Assembly: GCA_905479995.1 (NCBI GenBank)
Contig: CAJQON010000010.1
Span: forward strand, 1-64,000
Source: an uncultured Flavobacteriales bacterium
GTDB lineage: Bacteria; Bacteroidota; Bacteroidia; Flavobacteriales_E; Vicingaceae
Reading direction: 5' to 3'
DNA: 64,000 nt
In this document: piece by piece, positions 44,953-53,145 of the stretch
Layout of the letters: the number at the start of each line of letters is the position of its first letter
Numbering within the stretch: the stretch's first letter is position 1
Translations under genes and position numbers: made by a program
The notes under the pieces: generated by a model
Told to the model about the DNA's origin: nothing
Databases searched by the model: none
Seen by the model: the letters and a program-made list of their open reading frames with translations, nothing else

Positions 44953-46833
44953 TTAATGACGTTGTGCATTTTTTTTATGTGACTTTTGATTGGCTTTCCC
45001 AGGCAAAAGTTTAGCCAAAAGGTCTTTTCTATCCGCTTTAGTTAGCGTATTTCTAATCCATGATTGATTCTCTTTTTTATACCAAAAGAAAAACCTGTTT
45101 TGCTCCTTTTTTTCCGCTGGATTTATTGGAGTTTTAATTTCTTTCAAGGTATAAGGATGGTAGCCTGAGTAATAAATAACAGTAGCAACCGTCATAGGTG
45201 TTGGCGTAAAATCATTTACTTGTTCCAGTTGAAACCCCATGTCTTTTGTTTCGGCTGCTAAGTTGGCCATGTCTTCCAGTTTACAAGCAGGATGGCTCGA
45301 TATAAAATATGGAATTAGCTTTTGATTGAGGTTGTATTTTTTATTGATGGATTCGAAAGTCTTTTTAAAAGAATGAAAATACTTAAACGAAGGCTTACGC
45401 ATCACTTTCAATACATCGTCTGAAGTATGCTCTGGCGCAACTTTTAATCGGCCAGAAACATGGTTTTTTACAACTTGCTCCGTATATTCAAGCAAATCAT
45501 TAGGGTCAGCTTTTTTGTTGAATTCAGGAACTAACATATCGTATCTAATTCCACTTCCAACAAATGCTTTTTTTACCTTTGGGTTGTTGTTTACTGCTTT
45601 GTAAATTTCGGTTAATGGTTTATGTGAGGTGTCTAAGTTATGGCATATTGTAGGCGAAATACAAGAAGGACTAACACACTTATCGCATATAGATTGAACC
45701 TTACCTTTCATTTTGTACATGTTAGCCGATGGACCTCCAAGATCACTTAAATAACCTTTAAAACCATCCATTTCAGTTACCTTTTCTACTTCTTTTAAAA
45801 TAGAGTTTTGAGATCTGCTGGCAATAAATTTTCCTTGATGTGCTGAAATGGTACAAAAACTACATCCGCCAAAACAGCCTCTATGCATGTTTACAGAAAA
45901 CTTAATCATTTCAAAAGCGGGAATTGCACCTCTTTTATTGTATTTAGGGTGTGGCAATCTGGTATACGGAAGGTCGAATGAAGCATCAATTTCCTTTTCA
46001 GTCATTGTTTGAAAAGGAGGATTAATGACCAATTTTTGGCCATTAAAATTTTGGAGTAATCTATTGGCAAAAAGTTTGTTCGACTCTTGCTCAACGTATT
46101 TAAAATTGGCAGCAAATTTTTTCTTGTCTTTTAGGCAAACCTCATGAGACGACAACTCTAAATCTTCCCAATTCTTGTTTTTGGGCAAGGTTTTAGCTGT
46201 AGGCTGTAAATATGCTGTTTGATTAATGGTTTTTAGTGAGTCAAAAGGAACTCCTTTTTCAAGCAGAGTAATGATTTCTCTGAGTGGTTGCTCACCCATT
46301 CCATAAATAAGTAAATCGGCTTTAGAATCGTGTAATATTGATGGCTTAAGGGTGTTGCTCCAATAATCGTAGTGTGTTACTCTTCTTAAAGAGGCTTCAA
46401 TTCCACCAATAACAACAGGTACATCTGGAAAAAGTTCTTTAAGAATATTGGAGTAAACAGAAGTAGCATAATCTGGTCTAAAACCGGCTTCTCCTCCAGG
46501 AGTATAAGCATCGTTAGATCTTCTTCTTTTTCCAGCAGTATAATGGTTTACCATTGGATCCATACAACCCGCAGTAACACCAAAAAATAGATTAGGTTTT
46601 CCTAATTTTTTAAAATCTCTTAAATCATCTGTCCAATTAGGTTGAGGTACAATGGCAATTTTTAATCCCATGCTTTCTACTATTCTGCCTATAACAGCAG
46701 CACCAAAAGCAGGATGATCTACATAGGCATCTCCACTAAAGAGGATAATGTCTAAATTATCCCAGCCTCTTAACTTTAGCTCTTTTTTTGTAGTAGGAAG
46801 CCATTCAGAAATGTGATGTGTACCTTTGTCCAT
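44953..46833 (-). CDS. ygiQ: YgiQ-family radical SAM protein
   Basis: 626 residues from the ATG at 46833 (MDKGTHHISEWLPTTK); six more codons upstream are possible but unlike the family. The N-terminal domain has FSGDAYVDHPAFG and VIGGIEASLRRV, typical of YgiQ. The radical SAM cluster is RGCFGGCSFCTIS (CxxxCxxC). A Cys-rich stretch with CDKCVSPSCISPTICHN follows, suggesting an additional metal site. The C-terminus ends in a basic tail. YgiQ proteins are widespread, but their reaction is not known. It is 71 bases downstream of nothing on its own strand except the SPOR-like gene, 29 bases away. Confidence 0.92.
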   Translation of the reverse strand: MDKGTHHISEWLPTTKKELKLRGWDNLDIILFSGDAYVDHPAFGAAVIGRIVESMGLKIAIVPQPNWTDDLRDFKKLGKPNLFFGVTAGCMDPMVNHYTAGKRRRSNDAYTPGGEAGFRPDYATSVYSNILKELFPDVPVVIGGIEASLRRVTHYDYWSNTLKPSILHDSKADLLIYGMGEQPLREIITLLEKGVPFDSLKTINQTAYLQPTAKTLPKNKNWEDLELSSHEVCLKDKKKFAANFKYVEQESNKLFANRLLQNFNGQKLVINPPFQTMTEKEIDASFDLPYTRLPHPKYNKRGAIPAFEMIKFSVNMHRGCFGGCSFCTISAHQGKFIASRSQNSILKEVEKVTEMDGFKGYLSDLGGPSANMYKMKGKVQSICDKCVSPSCISPTICHNLDTSHKPLTEIYKAVNNNPKVKKAFVGSGIRYDMLVPEFNKKADPNDLLEYTEQVVKNHVSGRLKVAPEHTSDDVLKVMRKPSFKYFHSFKKTFESINKKYNLNQKLIPYFISSHPACKLEDMANLAAETKDMGFQLEQVNDFTPTPMTVATVIYYSGYHPYTLKEIKTPINPAEKKEQNRFFFWYKKENQSWIRNTLTKADRKDLLAKLLPGKANQKSHKKNAQRH

Positions 46834-46862
46834 GCAGACAAAAGTACACAAAGATAGTTGGC

Positions 46863-47600
46863 TTATTTAGCGGCAAGCTCATTTACCACCGATTTAATGC
46901 TCGATGCTAGTTTATTTGCATCTTCTCCATCCAGTCTATCATCTGTTATTTGAGCCATAATAAACACATCATAGATTTCACTTTGAATGAATTTTTTTCT
47001 AGCTGCAATTACTTCATTAAACGATTGGTATTTTCCGATGGAGTAAAGGTTTTCATCTAAACTAATTTCTATAATTTGTTCATCATCCAACTCTTCTAAT
47101 ATCTTGTCAACTGTTTCTATAGAAGTTACAGGAATTGCCAAAGAATAGTAATGTTCTAAACCAGATTGTTGAACTTGAATTAAGTAGTTTACCTCTTTAG
47201 TAGTTATAATTTTAGCCTCTTTTGTGTGAGATGTTAATTGAGGAACCATGTCTTCTTTATATTGTATTGAAATGGCTTCGGCCAATGAAATGGCAACATG
47301 ATCGCTGTATGCTAAAACTTCAATATCTTTTACACCAACATTTAAAAGTAAAGTTTTTACAGAATCTGCGATAGTGTAATGAGTGTATTTTCCAAACTGA
47401 TAAAAAAAGCCTTTATTCGTCATCACTTTACGTAAATAGTGGTATTCATTTATTACTTTTTTAGATTTAACAATGTCTGTACTTTTTATTGATAGTTGAT
47501 AAACTATTCCTTTTGGTATTGATTTGTTGTTTGCATTTACTGCAAATGAACTTAATAAGAAAAGGGCAATTACGATTGAGGAAGTATATAGTGCTTTCAT
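46863..47600 (-). CDS. Secreted protein with two SPOR-like segments
   Basis: 245 residues with a signal peptide (MKALYTSSIVIALFLLSSFAVNA). Two segments resemble SPOR repeats: GFFYQFGKYTHYTIADSVKTLLLNVGV (about 64-90) and LYSIGKYQSFNEVIAARKKF (about 185-205), each with the aromatic-GKY core. A similar but weaker strand pattern lies near 135. SPOR domains bind peptidoglycan stripped of side chains, so a periplasmic, cell-wall-associated role is possible. No named family is recognised. Confidence 0.72.
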   Translation of the reverse strand: MKALYTSSIVIALFLLSSFAVNANNKSIPKGIVYQLSIKSTDIVKSKKVINEYHYLRKVMTNKGFFYQFGKYTHYTIADSVKTLLLNVGVKDIEVLAYSDHVAISLAEAISIQYKEDMVPQLTSHTKEAKIITTKEVNYLIQVQQSGLEHYYSLAIPVTSIETVDKILEELDDEQIIEISLDENLYSIGKYQSFNEVIAARKKFIQSEIYDVFIMAQITDDRLDGEDANKLASSIKSVVNELAAK

Positions 47601-47844
47601 GGTTTCTAGGGTTTTGGTTTATAAATTAATGTTAACTTGGTCTTTTATTTCGGACTAAAAATACTTGTCCAACTAAATGTCGAAAAACTAGTTTCGGAGC
47701 GCTGTATAATTTTACTACACACCGCCTTTGTTTGTTTCATTATTTGGCAAAATATTACAAATACGATACATAGTATTGAATATTCCGAATTATAAACACT
47801 ATGTTTTGACATTTAAACTGTAATCGAAATTAAATTTCAAATTG

Positions 47845-48483
47845 TTACACCAAACCTTTTTTAACTGCTAAAACAATGAGTTCTGCCGTGGTAGATATTT
47901 TTAATTTTTTTAAAATATTGTGCCGATGAGATTCAACTGTTCTTCTACTTAACAAAAGATATTCAGCCATTTGGCTGTTGGTTTTACCTCTACTTATATA
48001 ATACATAACTTGTAGTTCTCTTTTTGAAAGACCATATTGGCCGGTTACATGATTCTTGTTGTCTAATAAAGAGTTGATGAGTTTAACTGATATATCATTA
48101 CTAAAGTATTTTGTTCCCTTATGGGTTGCAACAATAGCTTTAATTAAACCTGCCTTGTCTGTATCTTTTAAGACATAACCCATTGCTCCCGCCTTTATCA
48201 TTTTAAGAATGTATGATTCTTCGTTGTGCATTGTTAATGCTAAAATTTTTATTTTTGGGAAAAGCTTAATAAGAATTTCTGTTACTTTAATGCCATTTAA
48301 ACTAGGCATAGTAATGTCTAGCAAAGTTATGTCAATCTTGTCATAGTTTTCTTTCAAGTATTCGATTGCTCCTTCGCCATTACTAGTTTCAGCAACAACT
48401 TCGATGTTTTGTTCAGGTTGAAGTATTAATTTTATTCCATCTCGAACCATTTTATGGTCATCTACCAAAAGTATTTTTATCAT
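47845..48483 (-). CDS. NarL/LuxR-type response regulator
   Basis: 212 residues. The receiver domain has Asp8/Asp9, phospho-acceptor Asp56 (LLDITMP), Thr in ALTMHN and Lys in GYVLKD. The C-terminal LuxR-type HTH (about 147-210) reads LSKRELQVMYYISRGKTNSQMAEYLLLSRRTVESHRHNILKKL. It lies 12 bases after a REC-PAS-histidine kinase with the HisKA_3 domain that normally phosphorylates NarL-type regulators, so it is the probable output of the operon. Likely targets include the duplicated element at 55460 and 56548. Confidence 0.94.
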   Translation of the reverse strand: MIKILLVDDHKMVRDGIKLILQPEQNIEVVAETSNGEGAIEYLKENYDKIDITLLDITMPSLNGIKVTEILIKLFPKIKILALTMHNEESYILKMIKAGAMGYVLKDTDKAGLIKAIVATHKGTKYFSNDISVKLINSLLDNKNHVTGQYGLSKRELQVMYYISRGKTNSQMAEYLLLSRRTVESHRHNILKKLKISTTAELIVLAVKKGLV

Positions 48484-48495
48484 ATTATTTGTTAT

Positions 48496-50271
48496 TTAGG
48501 TATTCGTAAATTGTTTGGCCCAAAGAATAGCATCATATTTATTATCGAAGCTATTTATAGGCGAATTAGGGTGTAATTTTTTAATGCTGTCTTTTCCGTT
48601 ATCTGACTCATAAACATATGCCATTGCGGTTGAAATGCATTCAAAGTGATTGTGGATTTTTTGTACCTCTTCATTGTTATAATGAGTTGGAATAAATGTT
48701 ATAATCGGCTTTTTTATGCCTCCCATAATTGATGTTTCAATAACGGAGTCCTCATGAATTTGAGTGGTAGAATAAACGTCTTCATTTGTTTTTTTGGGGT
48801 CAATAAATATTATTCCATCTTCACTTAGCTGTATTTGAAGTTCTGATTTGCCAATTTTTTTTGTAAAAATATGGTCTATATTCTCTAGTAGTTGAAATTG
48901 AAGAGGTATCGATAGCCTAAAGCAAGTTCCATTTCCTTCGCTGCTTATAATTTCAAGGGTGCCGTTAAGCGACTCAACTCTAGAAATAATATTATTTAAT
49001 CCGAGGCCTTTTTGTACTTCTTCATAATCAAATCCTACTCCATTGTCCTTTAGTGTCATTTCAATCTTTTGCATTGAATTAACGTTGATTTGTATTTTGG
49101 AACACTTGGAATACTTAATAGAGTTGTTAACGAATTCTTGTACTATTCTGTAGAGTGCTAGCTTTAAATCATTGCCTAATACAGGAAGGTTTTCGTCTAT
49201 AGATACTTCTACTTCAATATTGCCTCTTCTAATGCTTTCGGCAAGTCTGTTTATGGCAAACTCTAGGTTGTTGTCCATAATAGCAGGTGGAAGAATCTCA
49301 TAGCATAGTTTTCTCAACTGAGCAATTATGATACTTACGTCATTAGAAAAAGCATTTAAAAGATCTTTTCTTTTGTCAAATGATTTTTCATTTTTTAAAG
49401 GTTCTATTTGAAGTTTTAGTACAACTAATTTTTGCCCTAAATTGTCGTGTAATTCTCTTGAAATTCTTACGCGTTCTTCCTCCTGCGTTTTAATTGTATT
49501 TTTTAATATGAGTTGTTTGGTTTTAGTGCGTTCAGTTATATCTTTAATTAATACTTGATAACTCGTTATTTGGTTATATTCATTTACAATAGGGTTAGCA
49601 GAAATTAAGACTGTTTTTAGTTTACCGTCTTTTGTTTTTACTTTGCATTCATGGTTAGTTATTTCAGCGTTTTTACGCATTAGTGCTATAAGGCGGTTTT
49701 TATCTGAGGGATTATATAGAAGTGCACTAAAATGTAAAGCTGCCAATTCTAGGGTGTCGTAATTGGTAAAATCTATAGCGGCTTGGTTGTAATAATATAA
49801 TTTACCTTGTGAGCTCATTATAATTATGGGGTCGTTTGTAGAGTCAAAAATCTTCTTGTATTGCTGGTTTAATTTATCTACTTCTTCTTGTAGCGAATAA
49901 AATTTGTATGCATTTTCTATGGTTAGTTCTAATTCAGCTTCGTTCCATGGTTTGGTAATGTAGCGGTAAACATGTCCTCTATTAATCGATTCAATTACAG
50001 TTTCAATATTTGAATATCCAGTAAGCAAAATTCTTATTGGTTTGGGGTGTATAGTTAATATAGATTCAAAAAAATCAATGCCTGTTTTTCCGGGCATTTT
50101 TTGGTCAGAAATGATTACTTGAATGTGGTGTTTTTCTAATATTTTCATTCCTTCATCGACTGATATCGCTGTAAAAACTTCAAAAGTTCTTCTAAAACAG
50201 GCATTAAAAGCGTTTAAGTTCAACACTTCATCATCAATGTACATTACGTTTATTTTTTGTTCAATTTTCAT
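48496..50271 (-). CDS. Soluble hybrid: receiver, PAS, HisKA_3 histidine kinase and extra C-terminal domain
   Basis: 591 residues with no membrane segment. An N-terminal receiver (Asp13, Asp14, phospho-acceptor Asp56 in ISDQKMP) is followed by a PAS domain (about 137-245). The NarL-type kinase core has the H-box RISRELHDNLGQKLVVLKL and ATP-binding boxes (VQEFVNNSIKYS, DNGVGFD, GLGLNNI). The last 120 residues (from about 470) are not part of the kinase. They have GIIFIDPK, then KKPIITFIP, then DAILWAKQF, faintly like STAS-like/DUF7793 domains. An N-terminal receiver implies input from another kinase, plausibly the 7TMR-DISM kinase encoded 1 base upstream. Confidence 0.9.
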   Translation of the reverse strand: MKIEQKINVMYIDDEVLNLNAFNACFRRTFEVFTAISVDEGMKILEKHHIQVIISDQKMPGKTGIDFFESILTIHPKPIRILLTGYSNIETVIESINRGHVYRYITKPWNEAELELTIENAYKFYSLQEEVDKLNQQYKKIFDSTNDPIIIMSSQGKLYYYNQAAIDFTNYDTLELAALHFSALLYNPSDKNRLIALMRKNAEITNHECKVKTKDGKLKTVLISANPIVNEYNQITSYQVLIKDITERTKTKQLILKNTIKTQEEERVRISRELHDNLGQKLVVLKLQIEPLKNEKSFDKRKDLLNAFSNDVSIIIAQLRKLCYEILPPAIMDNNLEFAINRLAESIRRGNIEVEVSIDENLPVLGNDLKLALYRIVQEFVNNSIKYSKCSKIQINVNSMQKIEMTLKDNGVGFDYEEVQKGLGLNNIISRVESLNGTLEIISSEGNGTCFRLSIPLQFQLLENIDHIFTKKIGKSELQIQLSEDGIIFIDPKKTNEDVYSTTQIHEDSVIETSIMGGIKKPIITFIPTHYNNEEVQKIHNHFECISTAMAYVYESDNGKDSIKKLHPNSPINSFDNKYDAILWAKQFTNT

Positions 50272-50272
50272 A

Positions 50273-52393
50273 TCATTTAATTGGAATTTTAATAATTATG
50301 CTTGAGCCTTTTCCTGGGGTTGTATAAACCGATGTAGATCCTTTGTGCTGTTTTACAACTATACCATATACAATAGAAAGTCCTAGGCCGGTGCCTTGAC
50401 CAACGTCTCTAGTGGTAAAAAAGGGCTCAAACATTTTGTCTTTAGTTACTTTATCCATTCCTACTCCATTGTCTTTAATTTTAAAAACAACGTCATTGTT
50501 TTGAACAAATGTGGTTATATTAATTAGTGGTTTTTTGTCGGTATTATTACTTACTGCGTTAATAGCATTATCAATAAGATTCATAAAAACCTGGTTTAAT
50601 TTGCTCGGGTAGCAGTTAATTAAGGGTAAATCGCAAAGTTCTGTAGTTAGTGTAATGTTATCTAACTTAGAGTTTATTAGCATTAAGGTTGACTCTACCC
50701 CTAAATTGATGTTTGTTTTTTGATAGTCGGCTTCATCTAATCTCGAAAAATTTTTGAGTCCAGAAACTATTTTTATAGTTCGATCTGCACCTTCTTTTAT
50801 CCCTGCTATAATATCGCCTATTTCAATTTTTAAATAATTAAATTGAAGTTTCTTTTTTAGCGCATTTATTTCTTCTAGATTTTCGCTAAGATTACTGGCT
50901 TCATCTAGTTCTTCATATTTATTAAGAACAAGGTACAGCTCGTTTAAATCTTGTTCTAAGGGATTTATGTTGGAAGAAACAAAATTAATAGGGTTGTTAA
51001 TTTCATGAGCAATACCAGCTGTTAGCTGTCCTAAAGTGGACATTTTGGCTGACTCAATCAACTGAACTTGGGTGTCTTTTTGGTGTTTTAGCGCCTCTTG
51101 AAGCGCCTTTGTTTTTTCTTGTACTTTTTGCTCGAGCATCTCGTTTTGCTCGTTAATAATCTTTTCATTTTCTTGCAATGCATGAAGCGTTTTTTCTTGA
51201 GCCTCTTCTTTTTCTTTTTTATATACATTAATTCGTGCTGCTAATGCAAAAGAGAGCAATACAGTTTCTATAGCCGAACCAATTTGCATGGTGTAACGGG
51301 TATAGTTATTGTATGGCAAGATTTCTAAATCTTTTAAGATAAAAATGATAACACCTATTAAAAAGATAACCCAAGCTGCTAAAAAATATTTGGCGGGGTT
51401 ATAATTTCTTGAAATTCTAAAGACAACATAAAGCATAAAGAGTGAGACAATCATTGCGTTAAACTCCATTAAGGAGAAGCTTAATTTATATTTTTGAAAT
51501 AAAGCTGCAATAATTGAAACGATATAAGGAACAAAAAGGAAGATTGATATTTTGAAAAAGGTTTGATTGTGATTTTTAACCTTTAAAAAAACATTCATAA
51601 AGACCAATGAGGCTATTCCTACTAGAGAGGGGAAAACAAATAAACTATATTTTGCAATTATTGGAAAGTTTGGCCATAAATATTGGTAGGGGTAGCCTTG
51701 TAGACTGGTTTGTGTTAGGAGAATAAGAATAATATAAAGAACATAATAAAGATAACTCTTATCTTTTACTGAGAAATAAATAAATAAATTATAAAGAATC
51801 ATAACGAACATAATACCAAAATAGATTCCTGATAGAAGGTCTCGATTCCTTATTTGTTTATTGATTTGTTCGGTTGTGCCTATGAAAATTGGTAGTTGAA
51901 CCCCTTCAGTACTTCGAATTTTCAGATAGAAATCTTTTGATTGTCCATTGGGTATATCTAAATCAAAAAGGAAGTATGGATCGGAGTGTTTTCTGTTTGC
52001 AAAAGGAATTTCTTCTCCTGAAATGGTTTTAGAGAATTGACTGTCTGAGGTAGGGTGAAAAAATTCTACATAATCTATTATTGGGAGTGACAGATTTAGT
52101 ATGAGAAAATTGGATTTGCTTTTATTAGTAACTGGAATTTTCACCCAAAATGTAGATTTTGTAATACCTAAATTGGGTACTTCACTTTTGCTAGGGATAA
52201 AATCTTTTTTTAGTATTTGATTTATAGAAAGGTTATTTGTTGAGTCTTCATAGATAAGAAGATTGGGGATAGAAACCAACTGTTCTATTTCTGAGATATG
52301 AGCATTCGATTGAGAACAGCAATTCGATTGCTGAATTAATAAAGATAAAGTTATGATGACATTGGTTAATATTGAAGAGGCTTTAATTGTCAT
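50273..52393 (-). CDS. 7TMR-DISM sensor histidine kinase
   Basis: 706 residues from the ATG at 52393, chosen because it overlaps the GNAT stop as ATGA and begins a signal peptide; an ATG 12 codons upstream is less likely. The periplasmic DISMED2-type jelly roll covers about 25-170 (LGITKSTFWVKIPVTN, FYLKIRSTEG). Seven membrane helices (about 180-385) and a coiled coil follow. The HisKA domain has the H-box TAGIAHEINNPINFVSS and the ATPase boxes NLIDNAINAVSNN, DNGVGM and GTGLGLSIV. DISMED2 domains are thought to bind carbohydrates or other small ligands. There is no attached receiver, so phosphate probably passes to the REC-PAS kinase or the stand-alone receiver nearby. Confidence 0.92.
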   Translation of the reverse strand: MTIKASSILTNVIITLSLLIQQSNCCSQSNAHISEIEQLVSIPNLLIYEDSTNNLSINQILKKDFIPSKSEVPNLGITKSTFWVKIPVTNKSKSNFLILNLSLPIIDYVEFFHPTSDSQFSKTISGEEIPFANRKHSDPYFLFDLDIPNGQSKDFYLKIRSTEGVQLPIFIGTTEQINKQIRNRDLLSGIYFGIMFVMILYNLFIYFSVKDKSYLYYVLYIILILLTQTSLQGYPYQYLWPNFPIIAKYSLFVFPSLVGIASLVFMNVFLKVKNHNQTFFKISIFLFVPYIVSIIAALFQKYKLSFSLMEFNAMIVSLFMLYVVFRISRNYNPAKYFLAAWVIFLIGVIIFILKDLEILPYNNYTRYTMQIGSAIETVLLSFALAARINVYKKEKEEAQEKTLHALQENEKIINEQNEMLEQKVQEKTKALQEALKHQKDTQVQLIESAKMSTLGQLTAGIAHEINNPINFVSSNINPLEQDLNELYLVLNKYEELDEASNLSENLEEINALKKKLQFNYLKIEIGDIIAGIKEGADRTIKIVSGLKNFSRLDEADYQKTNINLGVESTLMLINSKLDNITLTTELCDLPLINCYPSKLNQVFMNLIDNAINAVSNNTDKKPLINITTFVQNNDVVFKIKDNGVGMDKVTKDKMFEPFFTTRDVGQGTGLGLSIVYGIVVKQHKGSTSVYTTPGKGSSIIIKIPIK

Positions 52394-53145
52394 ATCATTT
52401 TGTTTAGAGATTTTCTGGATTTTGTACAAAAATTTACAACTGATACATTTTTGTACAATAAGTTATATTTTATTTCACAGGATAAGCTTTTGTTTTTTTC
52501 AATTCTAGATTGATAAGGCTTGGCTCTTAGTGAAAGCATAATTGATTTATCGTCTTTACTTGCTGTTTTTAAGGTTATGGCATTTAGTATCCCTATAACA
52601 TGAGCTGTATATTTTTCATTAGGATAAGGGAAATTGCCCTGCGCACCAAGAGACTTATCTATTTCAAAACCAATTTCACTAAAAAGTTTTAAAGTATATC
52701 CAGCACAAATTCCCAGCATTGTTTCAAAATTTAGTTGGTTTGCTGATGAGATAGATGCCCACATTAAATACCGACTAATTCCTAAACCTTTTACTTCTTT
52801 AGAAATCCATAGTCCACATGACTCTCCTATACCTCCATTTAGTGCATACTTTTTTACTTTGTCATGAATATTAGCATCCATTTTTCCGATTGCTAATTCT
52901 ACTGGTAAAGGATGTATCCCATCGGCAATTTGAATTCTAACTCCCCCAATAAGAGATAATGTATCTTTATCTTGGGCTACTACACAATAAATATTAGGAT
53001 TATTAGTCCAAGTTTTATTATTTGTAGTAATGTTGGCGATGCCGTAATCAGTTAAAACTTTTACATGACCTTCAATGTATTGCACACAAAGTTCTGGCTC
53101 GTCAATTGCTCTAAAAGCAAATATGTTAAATTTGTTTGAAATCAT
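52390..53145 (-). CDS. GNAT-fold acyltransferase-like protein (copy 1)
   Basis: 251 residues. The N-terminal segment FAFRAIDEPELCVQYIEGH is shared with the paralogue at 55609-56313. The core looks like a GNAT fold: LPVELAIGKM, then GGIGESCGLWI leading to the acyl-CoA loop KEVKGLGISRYLM, then LKLFSEIGFEI. A C-terminal extension of about 60 residues is unlike ordinary acetyltransferases. The shape recalls N-acyl amino acid or autoinducer-synthase-like members of the superfamily, but the substrate cannot be read from the sequence. It overlaps both neighbours by 4 bases (ATGA), so it is tightly coupled to the E1/nitroreductase gene and the sensor kinase gene. Confidence 0.72.
   Translation of the reverse strand: MISNKFNIFAFRAIDEPELCVQYIEGHVKVLTDYGIANITTNNKTWTNNPNIYCVVAQDKDTLSLIGGVRIQIADGIHPLPVELAIGKMDANIHDKVKKYALNGGIGESCGLWISKEVKGLGISRYLMWASISSANQLNFETMLGICAGYTLKLFSEIGFEIDKSLGAQGNFPYPNEKYTAHVIGILNAITLKTASKDDKSIMLSLRAKPYQSRIEKNKSLSCEIKYNLLYKNVSVVNFCTKSRKSLNKMI

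Noticed and set aside
48496-52393. Claiming a proven quorum-sensing circuit
   Set aside because: The idea rests on gene order and fold similarity only; neither the product nor the ligand can be read from the sequence.
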